Shown piece by piece: positions 26,161 through 34,101 of a stretch of 64,000 bases of DNA (its first letter is position 1; each line of letters opens with the position of its first letter). The notes below the pieces were generated by a model, which saw only the letters and a program-made list of their open reading frames with translations, searched no databases and was not told the origin of the DNA. This stretch comes from CAVQRB01 sp963715055 (GTDB taxonomy: Bacteria; Pseudomonadota; Alphaproteobacteria; Rhodobacterales; Rhodobacteraceae): NCBI GenBank assembly GCA_963715055.1, contig CAVQRB010000006.1, forward strand, positions 310,001 to 374,000, written 5' to 3'. Made by a program: the position numbers and the translations under genes.

Positions 26161-27501
26161 TCACCGTCCCATCAGCGCATCATCGAACGGGTAGCGCGTC
26201 AGGTTCTCGAAGCCGTCCTCGGTGATCAGCACCTGATCCTCGAGCTTGATCGAGAAATCGCCGCCTTCGGGGCTCACCAGCGCTTCGACGCAGAGGGTCA
26301 TGCCGGGCTCGAGCGGGTAGTCGTAAGCGCCTTCCACCGCGTTGTCGGGGTAGGCGACGAGCGGCCATTCATCGCAAAGACCCACGCCATGCATCAGGCA
26401 GCCGTATTTCTGCTTCTGGAACTGCGCGTCGAGCACATGGGTGCCGGCGGATAGTTCCGGGATCATCACGCCGGGCTTGAGCATCTGCATGTTCGTCATG
26501 ATGTGCTCCACCCCATGTTGCATGGCATAGATCATGTCGGGGCGCGGCCTCTGATCGCCGATCCACCAGCTGCGCGAGATGTCGGTGCAGATGCCGTAGG
26601 CGCCCACCAGATCGGTGTCGAAGGAGATGATCTCGTTTTGCTGGCAGACGCGCGCGCCGCATTCCTGAAACCACGGATTGGTGCGCGGCCCGGAGGCCAG
26701 CAGCCGCGTTTCGATCCACTCGCCGCCGCGACGGATGTTCTCGGCATGCAGCACCGCCCAGATGTCATCCTCGCAGGTCACGCCGTCGCCAACCTTGGCC
26801 CGCGCGAAATCCTCCATCTCGCGCACCGCGACCTCGCAGGCGTGCGAGGCGCAGCGCATCGCCAGAATCTCATCCGGCCCCTTGATCGCGCGGGACTTTT
26901 CGGTGACTTCCTCGCCGTCGATGACCTCGAAGCCCTGCTTTTCCATCGCGCGGAGCCCATGCAGCATGATCTTGTCGATGGCGAGCCGCTTCAGCCCCGG
27001 CGCGTGTTCCGCCAACAACAGGCGGACCTCGTTGGAGAAGACATCCGCCGCCGCCCCCACCTTGTCGCCCCGGTCGAAGTAGAAGAGATCGGCGCCCGAT
27101 CGCTGCTCGCGCACCAGTGGGTTGAAGGTGCTCAGGAAGGGCGAATTCTTGTAGTCCCAGATTACCATGTAGCCATCGGCGCAAAGCAGCACGGCGCGGA
27201 ACGGGTTGTGCGTGTTCCAAAGCTGCATGTTGGTGCTGTCGGTAGCGTAGCGGATGTTGAGCGGATCGAACATCAAAAGCCCCGCCAGCCCACGTTTCAC
27301 CACCTGATCGGTAAGGCGCTTGTGCCGATAGGCGCGCATCTGCGGCAAGTCTGGCAGCGCCAGCCCGGCGGCTTCCCATTCGGCGAAGGCAAGCTGGGTC
27401 GGCCCGATCTCCACCCTGTTCATGTCGTTGGGGGTGCCGTCGCCGAGCACGGAGCCGCGGTTGGGGTCGATCTTGCGGATGTCGCTGTAGTGCTGGTTCA
27501 T
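26161..27501 (-). CDS. dddP: Dimethylsulfoniopropionate lyase DddP
   Basis: This enzyme cleaves dimethylsulfoniopropionate (DMSP) to dimethyl sulfide and acrylate. It is a metalloenzyme of the M24 peptidase fold, and this copy has 446 residues, close to the well-known Roseobacter DddP. The metal ligands known for the family fall exactly on D295 and D297 (ISFDTD), D307 (GICTDISRSW), H371 (GCLMHGVGLCDEWPL), E406 (LCVEAL) and E421 (IKLEDQVLI). The start MNQHYSDIRKIDPNRG at 27501 is the usual DddP N-terminus; a frame extending to 27732 has no support. The gene stands alone among mobile-element remnants, and a perfect palindrome lies 46 bases upstream. Confidence 0.95.
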   Translation of the reverse strand: MNQHYSDIRKIDPNRGSVLGDGTPNDMNRVEIGPTQLAFAEWEAAGLALPDLPQMRAYRHKRLTDQVVKRGLAGLLMFDPLNIRYATDSTNMQLWNTHNPFRAVLLCADGYMVIWDYKNSPFLSTFNPLVREQRSGADLFYFDRGDKVGAAADVFSNEVRLLLAEHAPGLKRLAIDKIMLHGLRAMEKQGFEVIDGEEVTEKSRAIKGPDEILAMRCASHACEVAVREMEDFARAKVGDGVTCEDDIWAVLHAENIRRGGEWIETRLLASGPRTNPWFQECGARVCQQNEIISFDTDLVGAYGICTDISRSWWIGDQRPRPDMIYAMQHGVEHIMTNMQMLKPGVMIPELSAGTHVLDAQFQKQKYGCLMHGVGLCDEWPLVAYPDNAVEGAYDYPLEPGMTLCVEALVSPEGGDFSIKLEDQVLITEDGFENLTRYPFDDALMGR

Positions 27502-27546
27502 GGCTTCGCTCTCGGCTGAAATGGCTCTGCTGGAGACTGCGGCCAA

Positions 27547-27562
27547 AATCCCTGCAGGGATT
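27547..27562. promoter_or_regulatory. Perfect 16-bp palindrome upstream of dddP
   Basis: AATCCCTGCAGGGATT reads the same on both strands and lies 46-61 bases before the dddP start codon, a usual place for a repressor or activator site. The rest of the 347-base gap up to the first insertion-element frame (27849) shows no gene. It includes the presumed left end of the IS3-type element, but I did not find a matching right terminal repeat. Confidence 0.5.
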
Positions 27563-27848
27563 GATCGTTTCCGACAAGGGCGCGGGTCGTTTTTTGCTGG
27601 TCGTGGGGGGCTGTATTGAGATGATGCAGAAAGAGCCAAGCCACCACATCCGGTTATCCGAAATTGAAGCGCTGGATGACCGGCAACCGCCGCGCGGCTT
27701 GTCAGTTTAAACCAGGTTGGAGCGGTTCCCATTGCCTCGGAACTCTAAAGGCCACACATTTGGACTTGGGATTACATGCAGAAGTCACCTGCTGAACTGG
27801 CGCCTTTTTCGACCGGACACTTGGGCATAGCCATGGAGGCTCAGGGAT

Positions 27849-28567
27849 ATGCCTGAGCACGTGCTTATGTCTGATATGGAAATCATCACTGATGGCGGCC
27901 GTCGTCGTCGCTGGAGCGCGGCCGAGAAGCTGCGCATTGTCGACGAAACGTTGGACGACCGGGCCAGCATTTCTGTGGTCGCACGACGTAATGGTGTGGC
28001 ACCCAACCTATTGTATCGTTGGCGCAGGCTCATGCTGGAGGGGGGAAGTGTTGCCGTGTCAGAGGACGATGACGTCACCAGCAACAAGGTCGTCCGGCAG
28101 ATGGAAGATCGCATCCGTGAACTCGAACGCCAGCTCGGCCGAAAAAACGCTGGCGGCCGAGATCCTGCGCGAGGCGCTGGACAAGTCACGGTCAAAAAAA
28201 CAGATCTTGCACATACGGTCGCCTCTGAGGGAAGATTTCCAGTCAAGGTGGTGGCCGAAACCCTGGGTGTGGCCCGCTCGAACCTGATCGACCGGCTGAA
28301 CGATAGGACCAAGCCGCGTCGGCGCTACCAAAAAGCGCAAGATGGTGAGGGGCGCAGGCCGAAGGCCAAAAGGCGCCCTGAACGTGGTGCCGTTGATCAC
28401 GACGCTGGTGGGGGCCCGACCGACCTATGGCCACCGGCGGATTACGGCAATCCTGAACCGGCAGCTGCGCTCGGAAGGGCTGGCGCCCGTCAATCACAAG
28501 AGGGTCTATCGCATCATGAAGGCCCACAACCTGCTTCTGGCGCGCAAATACACGGAGCGCCCGGAGC
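27849..28567 (+). mobile_element. IS3-family element fragment A (orfA plus N-terminal orfB, IS2-like), broken
   Basis: The helix-turn-helix orfA reads GRRRRWSAAEKLRIVDETLD and ISVVARRNGVAPNLLYRWRR, then a leucine-zipper-like stretch ending RQLGRK. The next segment TLAAEILREALDKSRSKK follows only after a one-base shift at a run of six A (near 28142), and a second run of seven A follows at 28193-28199. orfB pieces FPVKVVAETLGVARSNLIDR and VGARPTYGHRRITAILNRQL lie in different frames, and the sequence ends abruptly at KYTERPEH. The A runs could include a programmed IS3 frameshift site, but several extra shifts show the copy is inactive. Confidence 0.7.
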
Positions 28568-28743
28568 ATGTTCTCCATATCTCGCTTGGCATCTTCCACC
28601 CAGCCCTCGATCTCGGAAGGCGACAGGTCGAACGACCGACTGGCCTCCGCCACCGTCGTCTTGCCCTGAATGATCTCGACGACCAGCGCGGTCTTTCGCT
28701 TCGCCGTCCAACGTTTGATGCTGTCCTCCATCTTCATACTCAT
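28568..28743 (-). mobile_element. Transposase orfA fragment B (antisense to its neighbours)
   Basis: On the minus strand an orfA-type helix-turn-helix start is intact: MKMEDSIKRWTAKRKTALVV from 28737, then VAEASRSFDLSPSEIEGWVE and KRDMENMLRA, where it stops being recognisable at the junction with fragment A. The junction has a short shared stretch (CGGAGCATG on the plus strand). About 55 bases of presumed left end lie to its right. It is part of another insertion element that landed in, or recombined with, the IS3-type copy. Confidence 0.6.
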
Positions 28744-28796
28744 TGCTACGTTCTCCCTTGTAACGTGAGCAGGTTTTCACTGGGTCGATACAAGGG

Positions 28797-29348
28797 CGCG
28801 CATTGGGCACCAGGACGCCAATGGCGATCCGGCAAGGGCCGAACCAACGCTGGAGCCTCGACTTCGTCTCTGACAGTCTGTCCTGCGGTCGTCGGTTCCG
28901 CATTCTAAACGTGATTGATGACTTCAGTCGTGAATGCTTGGCCGCAGTAGTGAACACGTCGCTCTCTGGCGCGCGCGTGGCCCGCGAACTGGGTCGGATC
29001 GCCGAGATGCGGGGATATCCCTGCATGGTGGTATCGGACAACGGCAGGGAACTGACCAGCAATGGCATCCTCAAATGGCAAGAGGATCGCAAGGTCGATT
29101 GGCACTACATCGCGCCGGGCAAACCAATGCAAAACGGATTTGTGGAAAGCTTCAACGGACGCATGCGCGATGAATGCCTGAATGAGCAGCTGTTCGACAG
29201 CCTGCGCCATGCTCGCAATCTGGTGGCGGCATGGCGCACAGACTTCAACCACCACCGACCACACACAAGCCTCGCTGGCCTGACACCAGCGGAATATGCT
29301 AACCAGTCAAAAGAAGACCAAAACCTGAACAGAGCTAACCCAAAATAG
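28797..29348 (+). mobile_element. IS3-family orfB C-terminal fragment C (IS407-like integrase core)
   Basis: An integrase core with the IS3-type catalytic acids: RWSLDFVSDSLSCGRRFRIL (first Asp), MVVSDNGRELTSNGI (second Asp) and PMQNGFVESFNGRMRDECLN (catalytic Glu), ending HTSLAGLTPAEYANQ. The N-terminal half of the orfB is missing, and its start codon here (TTG 28803) is only a chance one. It belongs to a different IS3 group from fragment A, so the locus is a chain of at least three element pieces. The sequence from 29349 to 29538 holds no gene and probably the right end of this element. Confidence 0.7.
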
Positions 29349-29538
29349 CGGACTCTAAGGGGAGCAGGTCAACTTGCACTCAATTCAATCCTCAAGACGT
29401 AAGTCACGTATGAATGAAACTATTCAAAACAATCCAGGACACACGATAAAGCAATTTCCGAAAGCTATCGCTTCAAATTCCGGAAACTGCCGCCGCGCCA
29501 CACTGGCAGGCGTGGCCGTTCCGTCCTAGATCGCTGGC

Positions 29539-30285
29539 ATGACACCAATCCTTCAGGCAAGCATTCCCGATGACATGCGCGAACCGCGACCCTTGCCGGG
29601 GATAGCGCCCCTGAGCGATGGTAAGTGGCTGCGGGTCGATGACGCCTACGCGGTACAGATGGCGTATCGGCGCAGGCTCATCTCCGAGAGGCGTGCAGAA
29701 GTCCTCTGGCAGGCTCCCGAGGCGGGCGCGGCCTGCGTGGAAGTTCTCGCAGAAGCATTGACACTCCTGCCTGCCATGGGCTTCGACGTCTCGCGGTCGC
29801 GGGTGGTCTGCCCCGATGGGCATGAGGTCGACCTGCAGGGTGACACGCCGCTGGCGCTCTTGGGGCAGATCGTGCAGGAGGACATCTGCGTTCTGCAGAA
29901 AGTCGGTGCGGAACATATGCTGGCTGCCGCCAACCTGTGCTTTCCCGCCTATTGGATGCTGGCGGAAAAGGCGGGGCGTCCGCTGGTGCACATCCACGGT
30001 ACTGTGCCCGATTATGACGACAATATCGCCCGGCGGGTCCAGCGGCTTTTCGATGGGGTGCAGGTGGGGCGTCCGATCTGGCGGCACAACCGCATCTGGC
30101 GCGACGATCCGGAGCTGTTCCAGCCGTGGTCGGTCACCACGCCACGGCATCCAGCCCCCAAGCCGGAGGTGGCGCGTTACGTCCGGGCGGAACGGCAGAG
30201 CATTCTGCGCCTGCCCGAGAGCGGTGCCGTGGTCTTTTCGATCCACACCTACGTCGCCGCAACGGCAAATCACCCGTCCCGCTAG
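29539..30285 (+). CDS. DUF3445 haem-dependent oxidative N-demethylase-like protein
   Basis: A 248-residue protein of the DUF3445 family, whose studied members use haem to demethylate secondary amines such as dimethylamine. Recognisable segments are GKWLRVDDAYAVQMAYRRRL, the VCPDGHEVDLQGDTPLALLG stretch, LGQIVQEDICVLQ, FPAYWMLAEKAGRPLVHIHG and TVPDYDDNIARRVQRLFDGV, followed by RHNRIW. It is somewhat short at the C-terminus for the family and ends IHTYVAATANHPSR. Its partner is not nearby. The start is ATG 29539. In a DMSP-using marine bacterium, methylamine use would fit, but that is inference. Confidence 0.78.
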   Translation: MTPILQASIPDDMREPRPLPGIAPLSDGKWLRVDDAYAVQMAYRRRLISERRAEVLWQAPEAGAACVEVLAEALTLLPAMGFDVSRSRVVCPDGHEVDLQGDTPLALLGQIVQEDICVLQKVGAEHMLAAANLCFPAYWMLAEKAGRPLVHIHGTVPDYDDNIARRVQRLFDGVQVGRPIWRHNRIWRDDPELFQPWSVTTPRHPAPKPEVARYVRAERQSILRLPESGAVVFSIHTYVAATANHPSR

Positions 30286-30286
30286 C

Positions 30287-30313
30287 AAAATGGGCGCCCT
30301 TGCGGGGCGCCCA
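30287..30313 (-). terminator. Terminator between converging genes
   Basis: Perfect 8-base arms TGGGCGCC (30291-30298) and GGCGCCCA (30306-30313) with a 7-base loop are followed on the minus strand by TTTTG. It lies between the converging DUF3445 gene and the VPLPA-CTERM gene and best serves the minus-strand gene. Confidence 0.65.
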
Positions 30314-30374
30314 AGACCTGTACTCTCTGGGGAAAGACATGCGGTGGGTACAGGTGTCGACCTCTCTTGTCGGT

Positions 30375-31780
30375 TCAGCCTTGCGCCTTCAACTGGCGAC
30401 GTCGCATCCATCCCAAGGCGGCGAAGCCGGCGAGCAACAGAGGCGCGCCTGCGGGCAGGGGGACGGGCGCCAGATCGTCGACCGCAAAGACGGTGGTGCG
30501 CAAGGTGAAGGATGCAAGGCCATCTGTCCCGAAATTGGGGAAGAGGCTGCTCAAGTCGCCCAATGCGATCGCATAGTTGAGGTTGAGGTTGGAGAGGTCC
30601 TCGATCGGGCCGGGGTCTCCCAAGTCAGCCATTGCTGCACCCGACCCTTCAAGTGCCGCTTTCACTTCTTCAAGGGTCCCGACAATGTACTCGTCGGGAG
30701 CCAGTGTCTGTCCGGGTGAACAAACTTCGTCAGCCGTACCCACATTTTCACAGGTTTGCCCGGCGGTACGCCGCAGCTCCCATGTACATCGTGCGCCGGG
30801 CTCCAACTGCCAGGCCACCAAAAGATCATCCGTCAACGGGTTCTGGTCAAAGTCCCAGAAAAGACCATCCGGAACATCGGCCTGGTTCATCCAGGGGCCG
30901 AATTCGCCGTAGCCGCCGGGGATGTCCAGATAGTTGCCGAAATAGGTGGAATCCATGCTGGCCAGGATCGTATCGCCTGTCGACACGTCCGGAACCATCA
31001 AACCGGTGCGCTCCGCGTCGAAGAAGCCGTCGAGCAGGAAGTTCTGGTTGTCGGCAGCCGGACCAAAAAGACCAAAGGGAAACTGCGTACCGGCCGCGGC
31101 GGTGCGCGCCGGGGGCGCGACATACTGGCTGGTGTCGGCGAAAGACAGACCCGCACCGGGAACAGCCGCGATAAAATCACTGCCAACCCCATAGCCAAGT
31201 TCCAGCTTGAACCCGTCAAGGGCCTGCCCTGTCGTGTTGATGAGGCGTCCGAACACCTGATAGACGTGATCGACAACGTCACCTGTGTCCGGGTCAGTCT
31301 TGACCATTGACGGATCAATGTTGAAAACCAGATCAACTGGTGCGTCGGCTTCGGTCATCTTCTGCTTGATCCGTTTGCCGCTCTGAAATTCGCTGGTGCA
31401 GGTGGCGCTCGACGAGGCCAGGATGCAACCATCGAGGTCCCGCTGCGTGGCCGAGGGGCCGCCGGTCGTATAGGGCGTAGTGTCGACCTCGATTCCCGGG
31501 GTGAAGGCTTCGCGTGATGTGAAGGCAATCGTTCCGCTGGTTGTGGCACCGATCGGCACGCTGCCATCTGCATTGAGCGGCTGTCATATACCTCGCTCGT
31601 GCCCACTTCCCCGAAGTCCAGACAAATGCCCGAGACAGCGAGGCAGGAACCATCTTCTTCGACATTCTGCGTCGTGTCGACGTCCACATTGTCGGTGTTC
31701 CATCCCGTGACGGTTGCTGCCGCTGCCGGCAGCGTCCATGAAATTCCAACCATTGCGGTGGTCAGTAATACTTTCTTCAT
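30375..31780 (-). pseudogene. Secreted VPLPA-CTERM protein, frameshifted once
   Basis: A secreted protein of about 468 residues if repaired. A signal peptide (MKKVLLTTAMVGISWTLPAA) starts at 31780. It leads into ATVTGWNTDNVDVDTTQN and reads up to SEVYDSR, where the frame changes near 31578-31582. Inserting one base there continues directly as LNADGSVPIGATTSGTIAFT in the long downstream frame. The C-terminus has VPLPAGAPLLLAGFAALGWM followed by RRRQ, a VPLPA-CTERM sorting signal for exosortase-type anchoring. The middle has no catalytic motif I recognise and is probably a structural or calcium-binding-type surface domain. A perfect FNR box lies upstream. The shift may be a sequence error, because the rest is free of stops. 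Confidence 0.75.
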
Positions 31781-31924
31781 AACTATCCCCAGTTTTACTA
31801 TTTTATGTCCAAGCAGAGCGTCAGGGTCTGGCAATCACAAAATGAAAAGTCCAATCGCTCACGAATGCGACCACAGAACTCCGCTTGAACGCATTCAATA
31901 AAACGAATTTGATTCCGTCAAGCT

Positions 31925-31938
31925 TTGATTTAAATCAA
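31925..31938. promoter_or_regulatory. Perfect FNR/CRP-family box
   Basis: TTGATTTAAATCAA matches the FNR consensus TTGAT-N4-ATCAA at every position. It lies 145 bases upstream of the VPLPA-CTERM gene start (31780, leftward) and in the downstream region of glnA, so it should act on the CTERM gene through FnrL, Dnr or a similar regulator. The whole gap from 31781 to 32154 is AT-rich (many T and A runs) and holds no other gene besides this box and the glnA terminator. Confidence 0.7.
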
Positions 31939-32103
31939 TTTTTTAAAAAAATGGGGCCATACATCGAATTTTTTGAATATCTGATGGAGGCAATTTTCAA
32001 CGTATATTTTGAACAATTAGAAACAAATTCAATAATTTATATGTATCGGCTGCGCGACATATGATCCGTTTCAAAAATGCATTTGCCGGAAGAAAAAAAT
32101 CGA

Positions 32104-32135
32104 AAAAAAAGAGCGCCCCAAGGCGCTCTTTTTCT
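32104..32135 (-). terminator. glnA terminator
   Basis: Arms GAGCGCC (32111-32117) and GGCGCTC (32122-32128) with a CCAA loop are followed on the minus strand by a run of eight T. It lies 27 bases past the glnA stop. An A/T run on both sides makes it possibly bidirectional. Confidence 0.85.
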
Positions 32136-32154
32136 TGCAGCGGACTGATAAGTA

Positions 32155-33558
32155 TCAGCAGCTGTAGTACATCGCGAACTCGACCGGGTGCGGCGTGTGC
32201 TCGTAACGCTGCAGCTCGTGCATCTTGAGGTCGATGTAGCCCTGGATCTGGTCCTTGGTGAAGACATCGCCCTTGAGCAGGAAGTCCATGTCCTTCTGCA
32301 GTTCGTCCAGCGCCTCGCGCAAGGAGCCGCAAACGGTCGGGATTCCGGCCAGTTCTTCCGCGGGCAGGTCGTAGAGGTTCTTGTCCATCGCCTCGCCCGG
32401 ATCGATCTTGTTCTGGATGCCGTCAAGGCCAGCCATGAGCAGGGCCGAGAACGCCAGATAGGGGTTAGCGGACGGGTCGGGGAAACGAGCCTCGACGCGC
32501 TTGGCTTTCGGGCTTTCGGTCCACGGGATCCGCACGCAGCCCGAGCGGTTGCGCGCGGAATAGGCGCGCAGCACGGGGGCCTCGAAGCCGGGGATCAGGC
32601 GCTTGTAGCTGTTGGTGCCGGGGTTGGTGAAGGCGTTGAGCGCCTTGGCGTGGTGCAGGATGCCGCCGATGTAGTAGAGCGCCTCCTGGCTGAGGTCAGC
32701 GTATTTGTCGCCTGCAAAGAGCGGCTTGCCGTCTTTCCAGATCGACATGTTGACGTGCATGCCGGTGCCGTTGTCGCCTGCGATGGGCTTGGGCATGAAG
32801 GTCGCCGTCTTGCCATAGGCATGCGCCACGTTGTGGATCACGTATTTGTACTTCTGGATTTCGTCGGCCTGTTTGGTCAGTGTGCTGAAGATCAGGCCAA
32901 GTTCATGCTGGCAGGAGGCCACTTCGTGGTGGTGCTTGTCCACTTTCATGCCCATGCGCTTCATGGTCGAGAGCATCTCGGAGCGCAGATCCTGTGCTTC
33001 GTCGGTCGGATTGACCGGGAAATAGCCGCCCTTGACGCCGGGACGGTGACCCATGTTGCCCATCTCGTAGTCGGTGTCGGTGTTCCAGGCACCGTCGGAG
33101 GCGTCGACCTCGTAGGAGACCTTGTTCATCGTGGTCGAGTATTTGACGTTGTCGAAGAGGAAGAACTCCGCCTCCGGCCCCATGTAGGCCACATCGCCGA
33201 TGCCGGTCGACTTGAGGTAGGCTTCGGCCTTCTGCGCGGTGCCGCGTGGGTCGCGCTCATAGGCTTCGCCGGTATCGGGCTCCACGACCGAGCAATGCAG
33301 GCAGACGGTTTTCTCAGCGTAGAAGGGATCCACGTAGGCGCTGTCCACATCGGGCATCAGCTTCATGTCGGAGGCTTCGATGGACTTCCAACCCTCGATC
33401 GAGGAGCCGTCGAACATGAACCCTTCTTCGAGGAAGTCCTCATCGACCAGATCGGCGATAACGGTCACATGCTGCAGCTTGCCGCGCGGGTCGGTGAAGC
33501 GGATGTCGACATATTCGACCCCTTCATCCTTCATCATTTTCAGTAGGTCTTTGCTCAT
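32155..33558 (-). CDS. glnA: Glutamine synthetase type I
   Basis: This enzyme makes glutamine from glutamate, ammonia and ATP as a dodecamer, the main route of ammonium assimilation. The protein has 467 residues, with GFMFDGSSIEGW, the MGPEAEFFLFD metal site, the KPIAGDNGTGMHVNMSIWKD ATP site, NRSGCVRIP and the adenylylation loop DKNLYDLP with Tyr396. The presence of this Tyr shows it is a GSI-beta enzyme open to GlnE control. It follows glnB after a 41-base gap, the usual alphaproteobacterial glnBA operon. Nitrogen control by NtrC is expected, but I could not point to a convincing site. Confidence 0.98.
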   Translation of the reverse strand: MSKDLLKMMKDEGVEYVDIRFTDPRGKLQHVTVIADLVDEDFLEEGFMFDGSSIEGWKSIEASDMKLMPDVDSAYVDPFYAEKTVCLHCSVVEPDTGEAYERDPRGTAQKAEAYLKSTGIGDVAYMGPEAEFFLFDNVKYSTTMNKVSYEVDASDGAWNTDTDYEMGNMGHRPGVKGGYFPVNPTDEAQDLRSEMLSTMKRMGMKVDKHHHEVASCQHELGLIFSTLTKQADEIQKYKYVIHNVAHAYGKTATFMPKPIAGDNGTGMHVNMSIWKDGKPLFAGDKYADLSQEALYYIGGILHHAKALNAFTNPGTNSYKRLIPGFEAPVLRAYSARNRSGCVRIPWTESPKAKRVEARFPDPSANPYLAFSALLMAGLDGIQNKIDPGEAMDKNLYDLPAEELAGIPTVCGSLREALDELQKDMDFLLKGDVFTKDQIQGYIDLKMHELQRYEHTPHPVEFAMYYSC

Positions 33559-33599
33559 TCGTATATCCCTCTTGGTTGGAATGATATCTCAGTGACGGC

Positions 33600-33938
33600 T
33601 CAGAGCGCGTCGGAACCCGTCTCGCCGGTGCGGATGCGGATCGCCTGTTCGACGGAAGTGACGAAAATCTTTCCGTCACCGATCTTCTCGGTCTTGGCCG
33701 CGTTCACGATCGCCTCGATGGCCGCATCGACCATATCGTCATCGAGAACGATCTCGATTTTCACTTTCGGCAGGAAATCCACCACATATTCAGCGCCGCG
33801 GTAGAGTTCCGTGTGTCCTTTCTGGCGCCCGAAGCCCTTGACTTCGATCACGGACAGGCCCTGAACGCCGACTTCCTGCAAGGCCTCTTTGACCTCATCG
33901 AGTTTGAACGGTTTTATGACCGCTTCGATCTTTTTCAT
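33600..33938 (-). CDS. glnB: Nitrogen regulatory protein P-II
   Basis: A trimeric signal protein that senses 2-oxoglutarate and ATP/ADP and, through uridylylation, reports nitrogen status to GlnE, NtrB and others. It has 112 residues, with MKKIEAVIKPFKLDEVKEAL at the start, the T-loop KGHTELYRGAEYVVDFLPK with Tyr51 as uridylylation site, and the C-terminal GDGKIFVTSVEQAIRIRTGE. It is the first gene of glnBA. The 163-base region upstream is shared with the divergent nnr gene. Confidence 0.98.
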   Translation of the reverse strand: MKKIEAVIKPFKLDEVKEALQEVGVQGLSVIEVKGFGRQKGHTELYRGAEYVVDFLPKVKIEIVLDDDMVDAAIEAIVNAAKTEKIGDGKIFVTSVEQAIRIRTGETGSDAL

Positions 33939-34101
33939 GATGTCTCCCTCGCCGCATTTTTCAGTGCTCAGTGATCATTTCAGGCTGGCAGGGTCCATCC
34001 ATCGGGATAAACTGGATCGTAAAGAGATCGATAATGCGACAGGAGAGTTTATTAATTGTGCGACATGCCCAAAAAATAATCAAAATTGAATCGATCCTGC
34101 C

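Noticed and set aside
28134..28199. Programmed frameshift site of an active IS3 element (A6 and A7 runs)
   Set aside because: The A7 run might have been a slippery site, but further frame changes and the abrupt loss of orfB show that the copy is dead.
33939..34101. Possible sigma-54 or NtrC site before glnB
   Set aside because: A GAGCAC-TGAAAAATGC stretch was examined, but it does not match TGGCAC-N5-TTGC in either position or bases.
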